A stretch of DNA of 64,000 nt from NCBI RefSeq assembly GCF_000973105.1, contig NC_015844.1, positions 5,204,501 through 5,268,500 of the forward strand, given 5' to 3'. Positions 57,028 through 64,000 of the stretch are shown piece by piece (position 1 is the stretch's first letter; each line of letters begins with the position of its first letter). The notes beneath the pieces are model-generated. The model was not told the origin of the DNA and did not search any database. It worked only from the letters and a program-made list of their open reading frames with translations. A program made the translations under genes and the position numbers. The DNA comes from Zobellia galactanivorans (lineage in GTDB: Bacteria; Bacteroidota; Bacteroidia; Flavobacteriales; Flavobacteriaceae).

Positions 57028-57798
57028 ATGAAAAAGCTTTTTGTATTCTCCCTACTTGTTTTGATGTTGGCCTGTGACGAAAAGGATGAAGCAGATGACA
57101 AACTAAGTCTACCCCTTAACGGTGATCATTTAATCGAACAGATCGATGTTGTATATTCTAACAATATTTCCTTTTCGAAAAATTATTACTACGAGAACGA
57201 CAATGAATTATTAGAAGTAAGGTCATTAAATGGCAATGAAGAATATACCTATAAAGATGGCTTCATTACAAAAATAAAATACACCGCCCTTCCTTCGGGA
57301 GCGATTGACGAACGTTTTTTCACATATAATAACGAAGGCAAACTTACAGAAGAGACAAAATTGTACTATACAAAATCTGTCGGTGAGCGAATTGTCTTTT
57401 CTTATCCCAACGAGACAACGGTAACTTTTGAGCGATATGGGGGAGACTTAAACGCTCAAAACTCACTGCAAGCGAAAGGCACTTATGATTTGGAAGCGGG
57501 TAGTTTCAACATTCTAAAGCTAACCGAAACTACTATCGAAACCCCACAGACCAGAGTCTTATCCTATTCATACGATAACAAAAAAAGTGTGACCCATGGT
57601 ATAAAGGACAATATGAAAGGTTTTGAATACTTATTTTCTGGCGAAAATAATGTAACCGCATATTCTTTTAAACTCAACGACCTTGATGTTTATTCATACT
57701 CTTCTACATTCATGTACAACAACGATATTTATCCAAGCAAGGAAAGCCAAACGGACCAAGATGGAGCTATAAACACTTATACTTTTTATTATCAATAA
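57028..57798 (+). CDS. Lipoprotein of unknown function
   Basis: 256 residues with lipobox LMLAC (Cys16) and an acidic segment after it (DEKDEADDKLSL). The rest consists of beta strands with aromatic-rich turns (NYYYENDNELLEVRSLNGNEEYTYKDGFITKIKY, FFTYNNEGKLTEETKLYY), similar to the YD-type strand repeats seen in DUF4595-like lipoproteins. Surface exposure is plausible. Stands alone between recG and the leu genes. Confidence 0.8.
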   Translation: MKKLFVFSLLVLMLACDEKDEADDKLSLPLNGDHLIEQIDVVYSNNISFSKNYYYENDNELLEVRSLNGNEEYTYKDGFITKIKYTALPSGAIDERFFTYNNEGKLTEETKLYYTKSVGERIVFSYPNETTVTFERYGGDLNAQNSLQAKGTYDLEAGSFNILKLTETTIETPQTRVLSYSYDNKKSVTHGIKDNMKGFEYLFSGENNVTAYSFKLNDLDVYSYSSTFMYNNDIYPSKESQTDQDGAINTYTFYYQ

Positions 57799-58154
57799 TA
57801 ATCTGAGTTACATGTTTTATAAAACCGCTTTTTTACATATGTCTCCTTTTTTTATTTCTAAATTATTGATGACAATACTATTTCATTTGAGGTTTTATGT
57901 GTGAACAATAATTCAGGCGCACTCATTAGGCAATCGCTTATTCTGATGAAAATAACAATCCTCCCAAACAGCATTAAAGTAGTCTTACACTAGCCCATTG
58001 TTTAATATTATGGACCATATTGTTCGATAAATAAGCCTTACAAATTACTTGACAACAATCCAGATCTTAAGGTTGAACATCGTAATTTTCAACCACAATA
58101 ATTTCTTAACAACGCCCACATTCGTTAGATTTGTGAGCTTAGAATTTAAATGAG
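57799..58154 (+). other. 356-nt leader region upstream of leuC
   Basis: No T-box or clear terminator. A 15-codon ORF at 57946-57993 has seven Ile/Val/Leu codons of 15 (MKITILPNSIKVVLH). A -7-like box (tagatttg, 58126-58133) lies 21 nt before leuC, with no good -33 partner. A leuC promoter there would leave a very short leader. Confidence 0.45.
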
Positions 58155-59570
58155 ATGAATACAAAAAAAACATTATTCGATAAAGTTTGGGATTCGCATG
58201 TGGTACAACACATTGAAAACGGACCCGACGTATTGTTTATAGACCGCCACATGGTGCACGAAGTAACGAGTCCCGTTGCTTTTTTAGGTATAAAAAATAG
58301 GGGCATCAAGGTGCTGCATCCTGAAAAAACGTTTGCTACGGCCGACCATAACACCCCTACCATCAACCAACACCTACCTGTTGAAGACCCACTTTCCGCC
58401 AATCAGTTGCGCATGTTAGAGGAGAACTCCAATGAGTTTGGTATTTCATATTGGGGCCTTGGGCATGAAAAAAACGGTATTGTTCACGTTGTGGGACCGG
58501 AATACGGCATCACCCAACCTGGCGCCACCATCGTTTGTGGTGATTCACACACCTCCACTCACGGGGCTTTCGGAGCCATCGCCTTTGGTATCGGCACCTC
58601 GGAAGTAGAAATGGTTTTGGCTACGCAGTGTATTATGCAGACCAAGCCAAAGAGTATGCGGATCAATGTTGAGGGCAGCCTTAACAAAGGGGTTACCCCT
58701 AAAGATGTGGCCTTGTATATCATTTCACAATTGACTACATCAGGTGCCACAGGCTATTTTGTGGAGTATGCCGGACAAGTTTTCAGGGATATGACCATGG
58801 AAGGCCGAATGACGGTCTGTAACCTTAGTATTGAAATGGGTGCCCGTGGAGGAATGATCGCCCCTGACGAAAAAACATTCGAATACGTAAAAGGAAGAGA
58901 ATTTACACCGACCGGTGAGGCATGGGACAAGGCTATGGCCTATTGGAAATCCCTTCCTACCGAAGAAGGCGCAGAATTTGATAAAGAGATCACTTTCAAC
59001 GCTGCCGACATAGAACCGATGATCACCTATGGTACCAACCCTGGTATGGGCATCGGAATTACACACGGTATTCCGCAAGCGGAAGCTGTTGAAGGTGGTG
59101 TTGCCACTTACAAAAAGTCCTTACAGTACATGAACTTCAGTGAAGGAGACAGCATGATGGGCAAACCTATCGATTTTGTTTTCTTGGGAAGCTGTACGAA
59201 CGGAAGAATTGAAGATTTCAGATTGTTCACCTCCTTGGTAAAAGGCCGTCAAAAAGCCCCTAATGTTACCGCTTGGTTGGTTCCCGGTTCACATAGGGTA
59301 GAAAAAGCCATTAAAGACGAAGGCCTATTGGCCATTTTAAACGAAGCCGGTTTTGAACTTCGCGAGCCTGGGTGTTCGGCTTGCTTGGCCATGAACGACG
59401 ACAAGGTACCTGCCGGAAAGTATGCGGTGAGTACATCAAATAGAAACTTTGAAGGAAGACAAGGCCCAGGTTCAAGGACTTTATTGGCCAGTCCCTTAGT
59501 TGCCGCTGCAGCTGCCGTTACAGGAAAGGTTACCGACCCAAGGGACTTAATGGAACTTGAAACCGCCTAA
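58155..59570 (+). CDS. leuC: 3-isopropylmalate dehydratase large subunit
   Basis: A 471-residue aconitase-family enzyme that isomerises 2- to 3-isopropylmalate. Fe-S ligands lie in [13 protein letters not shown] and in [40 protein letters not shown] is the signature. [18 protein letters not shown] is the substrate-binding segment. First gene of the leu cluster, 39 nt before leuD. Confidence 0.98.
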   Translation: MNTKKTLFDKVWDSHVVQHIENGPDVLFIDRHMVHEVTSPVAFLGIKNRGIKVLHPEKTFATADHNTPTINQHLPVEDPLSANQLRMLEENSNEFGISYWGLGHEKNGIVHVVGPEYGITQPGATIVCGDSHTSTHGAFGAIAFGIGTSEVEMVLATQCIMQTKPKSMRINVEGSLNKGVTPKDVALYIISQLTTSGATGYFVEYAGQVFRDMTMEGRMTVCNLSIEMGARGGMIAPDEKTFEYVKGREFTPTGEAWDKAMAYWKSLPTEEGAEFDKEITFNAADIEPMITYGTNPGMGIGITHGIPQAEAVEGGVATYKKSLQYMNFSEGDSMMGKPIDFVFLGSCTNGRIEDFRLFTSLVKGRQKAPNVTAWLVPGSHRVEKAIKDEGLLAILNEAGFELREPGCSACLAMNDDKVPAGKYAVSTSNRNFEGRQGPGSRTLLASPLVAAAAAVTGKVTDPRDLMELETA

Positions 59571-59609
59571 CCCTAATTTACTTTTAATTCAGAATTACAA
59601 TTTGAAATT

Positions 59610-60206
59610 ATGGCATACGATAAATTCAATATATTAAAATCATCGGCCGTACCACTTCCCATAGAGAATGTGGATACCGACCAGATCATACCTGCTAGAT
59701 TCTTAAAAGCTACCGAACGCAAGGGTTTCGGCGACAACCTTTTTAGGGATTGGCGCTATAACAGCGACGGTACCGAAAAGAAAGACTTTGTACTGAACAA
59801 CCCAACCTATAGCGGCCGTATTTTGGTCGGTGGCAAAAACTTCGGATCAGGTTCTTCCCGTGAGCACGCCGCTTGGGCCGTTTACGATTACGGATTCCGT
59901 TGTGTAGTATCAAGTTTCTTTGCCGATATTTTCAGAAACAACTGTTTGAACATCGGTGTTCTTCCCGTACAGGTAAGTGCCGAATTTTTAGACAAAATCT
60001 TTAAGGCCATCGAAGCCGACCCTAAGGCCTCTTTTGAGGTGAGCCTTCCTGAGCAGACCATTACCATTGAAAGCACAGGGGAATCGGAAAGCTTTGACAT
60101 CAACGCCTATAAAAAAGCGAATATGTTAAACGGTTTTGACGACATCGACTACCTTTTGAACATTCAGGACGAAATCAAGGAGTTTGCCGCAGACAGACCA
60201 TTATAG
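59610..60206 (+). CDS. leuD: 3-isopropylmalate dehydratase small subunit
   Basis: A 198-residue swivelling domain subunit partnering LeuC. NVDTDQIIPARFLKATERKGFG and GKNFGSGSSREHAAWAVYDYGFRCV carry the substrate-binding residues. Length is standard. The downstream hairpin (60239-60278) separates it from leuA. Confidence 0.97.
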   Translation: MAYDKFNILKSSAVPLPIENVDTDQIIPARFLKATERKGFGDNLFRDWRYNSDGTEKKDFVLNNPTYSGRILVGGKNFGSGSSREHAAWAVYDYGFRCVVSSFFADIFRNNCLNIGVLPVQVSAEFLDKIFKAIEADPKASFEVSLPEQTITIESTGESESFDINAYKKANMLNGFDDIDYLLNIQDEIKEFAADRPL

Positions 60207-60238
60207 GCTTCTGTTGCAGACCTCCTAAAAGATTAACG

Positions 60239-60278
60239 CAATCTGCCGGACCATCAGCGTTTCGGCAGGTTGTTTTTT
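60239..60278 (+). terminator. Hairpin terminator between leuD and leuA
   Basis: CAATCTGCCG (60239-60248) pairs with CGGCAGGTTG (60263-60272) over 10 bp, including one T-G pair, followed by TTTTTT. It lies 33 nt after leuD and 60 nt before leuA. As an internal element of the leu cluster it should reduce readthrough. Confidence 0.85.
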
Positions 60279-60337
60279 CCTTTACATCAATCGCTACAAA
60301 ATCACCCTAATACAGTTCTAAAGAAACCCTAGAGCAA

Positions 60338-61855
60338 ATGAAAAGAAAACTGGAAATTATGGATACTACGCTGCGAGACGGCGAGCAAACCTCTGGTGTA
60401 TCCTTTTCCGTTTCCGAGAAACTGACCTTGGCCAAACTACTTTTAGAAGAATTAAAAGTTGACCGTATCGAAGTTGCCTCGGCACGGGTTTCCGATGGGG
60501 AACTCGAAGCCGTCAAACAAATCGCACAATGGGCTTCCGAGGAGAACTGTATCGACAAAGTAGAGGTGCTCACCTTCGTTGATGGCGGTGTATCGATAGA
60601 TTGGATGAAAACGGCCGGGGCCAAAGTACAGAATCTCTTGACCAAAGGTTCGTTGAACCACCTTACCTATCAACTTAAAAAAACGCCTGAAGAACATTTT
60701 GCCGATATTGCAAGATCTATAGAACAGGCTTCAAAAAACGGCATTTCCACCAATGTTTATTTAGAAGATTGGAGCAACGGTATGCGCTCTTCAAAGGAGT
60801 ACGTTTTTCAATACCTCGATTTTTTAACAAAGCAACCCATTAAACGGGTCTTGCTTCCCGATACCTTGGGCGTACTCACCTATTCGGAAACCTACGCCTA
60901 TATTTCAGAAATCGTAACACGTTACCCCGATACCCATTTTGATTTTCACGGGCATAACGATTACGACCTCGGGGTCGCAAATGTAATGGAAGCCGTAAAA
61001 GCCGGTTGCCATGGCCTTCACCTAACCGTGAACGGTATGGGAGAACGGGCCGGTAACGCCCCAATGGCAAGTGCCATTGCCGTAATCAACGATTTTTTAC
61101 CGAACATCCAGATTCAGGTCAACGAGTCTTCGCTCTACAAAGTCAGTAAATTGGTTTCGGCCTTTACCGGGGTCGGAATTCCTTCGAATAAACCTATTGT
61201 AGGGGATAATGTATTTACACAAACCGCTGGCATACATGCGGATGGGGATAGTAAAAAGAACTTGTATTTTAACGACCTATTGCCCGAACGTTTTGGTCGC
61301 AAAAGAAAATATGCCTTAGGCAAAACCTCGGGAAAAGCCAACATACAGAAGAATTTGCAGGAACTCGGACTCACCCTTAACGATGAAGAGCTGAAAAAAG
61401 TCACCCAACGCATCATTGAATTGGGCGATAAAAAAGAAAGGGTAACCAAAGATGATCTGCCCTATATCATTTCCGATGTTTTAGGCGAGGGAGACGACCA
61501 TCAACAGAAAGTATTCATACGATCCTACGTACTCACCCATTCAAAGGGGCTTCGCCCATCGACTACGGTTTCCTTAGAAATCAATGGCGAACTCTTAGAG
61601 GCCCATGCCCAAGGAGACGGACAATACGATGCGTTTATGAACGCCCTTCGCAAACTCTACTCCTCAAAGAAAATGGAGTTTCCGAAACTAACGGACTATG
61701 CCGTAAGGATTCCACCGGGCAGTAATTCAGACGCCCTATGTGAGACCATAATCACCTGGCAGAATGGAAGTAAGGAATTGATTACCCGGGGACTGGATTC
61801 CGATCAAACGGTATCAGCGATCAAAGCGACTGAAAAGATGCTCAATATCATTTAG
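60338..61855 (+). CDS. leuA: 2-isopropylmalate synthase family protein
   Basis: A 505-residue DRE-TIM metallolyase with allosteric domain. DTTLRDGEQTSGVSFS (about 8-23), FHGHNDYDLGVAN (metal His pair), LTVNGMGERAGNAP. The C-terminal region (about 390-505) is the LeuA dimer/regulatory domain. The divergent N-terminal loop and placement with leuBCD suggest isopropylmalate synthesis, though citramalate synthase is the alternative for this subgroup. Confidence 0.88.
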   Translation: MKRKLEIMDTTLRDGEQTSGVSFSVSEKLTLAKLLLEELKVDRIEVASARVSDGELEAVKQIAQWASEENCIDKVEVLTFVDGGVSIDWMKTAGAKVQNLLTKGSLNHLTYQLKKTPEEHFADIARSIEQASKNGISTNVYLEDWSNGMRSSKEYVFQYLDFLTKQPIKRVLLPDTLGVLTYSETYAYISEIVTRYPDTHFDFHGHNDYDLGVANVMEAVKAGCHGLHLTVNGMGERAGNAPMASAIAVINDFLPNIQIQVNESSLYKVSKLVSAFTGVGIPSNKPIVGDNVFTQTAGIHADGDSKKNLYFNDLLPERFGRKRKYALGKTSGKANIQKNLQELGLTLNDEELKKVTQRIIELGDKKERVTKDDLPYIISDVLGEGDDHQQKVFIRSYVLTHSKGLRPSTTVSLEINGELLEAHAQGDGQYDAFMNALRKLYSSKKMEFPKLTDYAVRIPPGSNSDALCETIITWQNGSKELITRGLDSDQTVSAIKATEKMLNII

Positions 61856-62066
61856 TTACGCTATCGACCCACGAACTGGAACACTTTACGGTTCCAGGGA
61901 AGGATTTGGGGTATATAGAACGACAATTTTTTGAGGACCTTAATGACAAAGTTGACAGGACCAGAAAAAGTTTAAATAATTTGATAAATAAAATTTAATT
62001 AACCTTACACACCAAAATAGATACACAGCACAAAGTAATTGGCGTGTAGCGTAAAGCTAAAAAAGA

Positions 62067-63122
62067 ATGAAACTAGACATTGCACTATTGGCCGGAGATG
62101 GAATCGGCCCCGAAGTTATTGACCAAGCCGTAAAAGTTTGCGACGCTATCGCAACCAAATATAAGCATGAGATCAGCTGGAAACCTGCGTTGACAGGTGC
62201 CGCGGCCATTGATGCCGTTGGAGAACCATATCCGGATGAAACCCATGAAGTTTGTGCCAGTGCAGATGCCGTTCTTTTTGGAGCCATAGGCCACCCTAGA
62301 TTTGACAATGACCCTTCCGCAAAAGTACGCCCTGAGCAAGGTTTATTGAAAATGAGACAAAAATTGGGTCTTTTTGCCAATGTACGCCCGACTTTCACCT
62401 TCCCTTCTTTAATCGATAAGTCGCCCTTAAAGCGCGAGCGCATTGAAGGTACCGATTTGATAATTCTTCGTGAATTGACCGGTGGTGTATATTTTGGAGA
62501 GCGCGGTAGAAAAGACGATGGCAATACGGCTTTTGACACCATGACCTACACGCGCGCCGAAATTCAACGTTTGGCCAAAAAAGGTTTTGAGATGGCCATG
62601 AACCGTTCTAAACGCCTTTGTTGTGTTGACAAGGCCAACGTTTTAGAGTCATCACGTTTATGGAGAGAAACCGTACAGGCCATGGAAAAAGACTATCCTG
62701 AGGTTGAGGTTTCTTACGAATTTGTTGATGCCGTTGCCATGCGATTGGTGCAATGGCCAAAAGGATACGACGTTATCATCACAGAAAACCTTTTCGGAGA
62801 TATTTTGACCGATGAAGCCTCTGTAATTTCAGGCTCTATGGGATTAATGCCTTCTGCTTCCGTAGGCGAAAAAACAAAACTGTACGAACCTATTCACGGT
62901 TCATACCCACAGGCCGCAGGAAAAGACATTGCCAACCCATTGGCAACTGTACTTTCAGCAGCTATGCTTTTTGAAGATTTTGGTCTACAACAGGAAGCAG
63001 ACGATATCCGTCGTGTAGTGAATAAGTCTTTAGCCGAAGGTATTGTAACCGAAGACCTTTCCGAAGATGCTAAAGCATACAAGACAAGCGAAGTTGGCGA
63101 TTGGTTAGCGAAGAACGTTTAA
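62067..63122 (+). CDS. leuB: 3-isopropylmalate dehydrogenase
   Basis: A 351-residue NAD-dependent enzyme oxidising 3-isopropylmalate. LLAGDGIGPEVIDQAVKV, ILRELTGGVYFG, and the substrate Arg/Tyr segment and metal-binding Asp site ENLFGDILTDEASVISGSMGLMPSASVG, EPIHGSYPQAAGKDIANPLA. Closes the leu cluster and is followed by a terminator. 211 nt separate it from leuA. Confidence 0.97.
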   Translation: MKLDIALLAGDGIGPEVIDQAVKVCDAIATKYKHEISWKPALTGAAAIDAVGEPYPDETHEVCASADAVLFGAIGHPRFDNDPSAKVRPEQGLLKMRQKLGLFANVRPTFTFPSLIDKSPLKRERIEGTDLIILRELTGGVYFGERGRKDDGNTAFDTMTYTRAEIQRLAKKGFEMAMNRSKRLCCVDKANVLESSRLWRETVQAMEKDYPEVEVSYEFVDAVAMRLVQWPKGYDVIITENLFGDILTDEASVISGSMGLMPSASVGEKTKLYEPIHGSYPQAAGKDIANPLATVLSAAMLFEDFGLQQEADDIRRVVNKSLAEGIVTEDLSEDAKAYKTSEVGDWLAKNV

Positions 63123-63166
63123 GTAGAACCCTTTTCCCGACAACTAGCGTGGGACAATTAATATTT

Positions 63167-63228
63167 AAAAGTGCTAAATCTCTGAACATCCTTTCCAAAG
63201 GAGGCTTTAGGATTTAGCACTTTTCTAT
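63167..63228 (+). terminator. Terminator after leuB
   Basis: A perfect 14-bp inverted repeat (aaaagtgctaaatc / gatttagcactttt) with a 30-nt loop that contains a smaller cctttccaaagg hairpin, followed by ctattta. It is 44 nt after the leuB stop and also faces the convergent lipoprotein gene. Confidence 0.75.
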
Positions 63229-63279
63229 TTATCCGGCCAACATTAAAAAATGCTAAAAGGACAATATTGACATATTAAA

Positions 63280-63855
63280 CTACTCAACATCTTCTTTTCC
63301 ATAAAGCCAAGCAATGTTTATTTCTTCATAAAACAGATATATATCTTCTTCGATATTATGCGTAAAAATTGGTAGTACATTCAAGATTTCAAGGGTTTCA
63401 CCGGAAACAACCCCAGTTTGCGTGTATGGCTGATCAGTATCCGCATCATATTTCAAAATCCGTTTATCTCCATCTTTAGTCCAAACTATTGCAACTTCAG
63501 ATTCTGATTCTTCTACTGGCTCGTAAATTGTTTCGTAGGTATCCTCCTCTTCTGAATATATTATATACAAAGCACCAAAGCTAGATGCCGTTCCTGTGCC
63601 GTCACTCTTAAGAGTAATAGTTCCCTGAGGGACACCTTCTACCTCTTTATTAAAATCCGTATTCTTCGTCCCGTCATTATTAAAGTCACTGGCTTCTTCC
63701 ATAATTGAAGCGGTAGATTTCCAGATTTCAACAATAGTGACTTCTTCTATATCTTCCCCATCTGTTTTATCCTCAGTATCATCGCTTTTATCGCAAGCAA
63801 CAAAAAATAGCCCTAGAGCAAAAATCGATAAGTAAAATTTCATTGTAGTTTTCAT
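63280..63855 (-). CDS. Lipoprotein of unknown function (lipocalin-like)
   Basis: 191 residues, or 187 if the second ATG at 63843 is used. Lipobox LFFVAC (Cys21) and an acidic tail after it (DKSDDTEDKTDGEDIEE). The rest (about 45-185) alternates strands (IWKSTASIMEEA, GTITLKSDGTGTASSFGALYIIYSEEEDTYETIYEP), as in small lipocalin-like calycins of Bacteroidota; function unknown. It is the last gene of the window and has no recognised partner. Confidence 0.8.
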   Translation of the reverse strand: MKTTMKFYLSIFALGLFFVACDKSDDTEDKTDGEDIEEVTIVEIWKSTASIMEEASDFNNDGTKNTDFNKEVEGVPQGTITLKSDGTGTASSFGALYIIYSEEEDTYETIYEPVEESESEVAIVWTKDGDKRILKYDADTDQPYTQTGVVSGETLEILNVLPIFTHNIEEDIYLFYEEINIAWLYGKEDVE

Positions 63856-64000
63856 AATTTATAGTGTTTAGAGGTTCATATTTAATTTCGTGATTTGTAA
63901 TCTTAGCAAACGGCTTGAATCATCCCATTCAAGTTTTATTCATACTCTTCTTTTTGATTTGTTAGTGGCAGCGCTACGTTGTAAGGTTTCTAAGCGTAGA

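Noticed and set aside
61856-62066. Region between leuA and leuB, checked for a small gene or regulatory RNA.
   Set aside because: Only a short ggaac/gttcc hairpin is visible; no ORF with plausible composition and no T tract.

Overview
The window looks like a chromosomal segment of a marine member of the Flavobacteriaceae (Bacteroidota). Support comes from a TonB receptor/DUF4249 pair, a PorX-type PglZ response regulator (type IX secretion control), an LpxC-FabZ fusion, a HisIE fusion, many short N-terminal lipoboxes, few recognisable Shine-Dalgarno sites and several -7 boxes of the TAnnTTTG type. The gene content would suit a Zobellia/Maribacter-like genome, but that genus-level placement is an impression and not a measurement. 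Most of the window is housekeeping. No insertion sequence, phage, CRISPR array, tRNA or rRNA was seen.

Layout. 1-2.5 kb: HsdR_N-like protein, GT2 glycosyltransferase and an OmpA lipoprotein. 2.5-10.1 kb: an envelope region made of a DUF4249/TonB receptor operon (minus strand), an ECF sigma/anti-sigma/beta-repeat protein operon (plus) and a small outer-membrane protein/64-residue protein/GIN lipoprotein operon (plus). Each of the three operons is preceded by the same bipartite promoter, TGCAAC(C/T)TT - 12 nt - TTGTC, so the region reads as one self-contained ECF regulon. 10.1-18.5 kb: the full histidine operon on the minus strand (hisG, a GNAT gene, hisD, hisC, hisB, hisH, a four-helix-bundle gene, hisA, hisF, hisIE), led by a 17-codon His leader peptide and a terminator hairpin. 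18.5-22.3 kb: prohibitin, a VWA membrane protein and fabG. 22.3-29.4 kb: sucD, an LpxD paralogue, efp, lpxA, lpxC-fabZ, lpxD and an HD phosphohydrolase (minus).

29.5-34.5 kb (plus): porX, tsaE, a tiny lipoprotein with KIPSQA repeats, a membrane protein, an alanine dehydrogenase and a DUF4258 protein. 34.5-41 kb: proline dehydrogenase, aroB, a DinB protein, an Lrp regulator, an M14 peptidase, an XRE regulator and a small lipoprotein. 41-47 kb (minus): a fatty acid hydroxylase, parC and parE. 47-52.5 kb: an M20 amidohydrolase, an FMN glutamate-synthase-like protein, a degenerate OmpA-like protein and a membrane-anchored protein (plus), then a patatin (minus). 52.5-57.8 kb: an M1 aminopeptidase (minus), recG (plus) and a lipoprotein (plus). 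58.1-63.1 kb: leuC, leuD, leuA, leuB (plus). 63.3-63.9 kb: a lipoprotein (minus).

The most interesting points are the three-operon ECF regulon with its precisely spaced promoter; the histidine attenuator; the four-helix-bundle cassette and its heptanucleotide repeats inserted in the his operon, with a solitary copy of the same repeats at 8.2 kb; three helically phased TACAnnTGTA palindromes near 39.8 kb; and the KIPSQA lipoprotein next to porX/tsaE.
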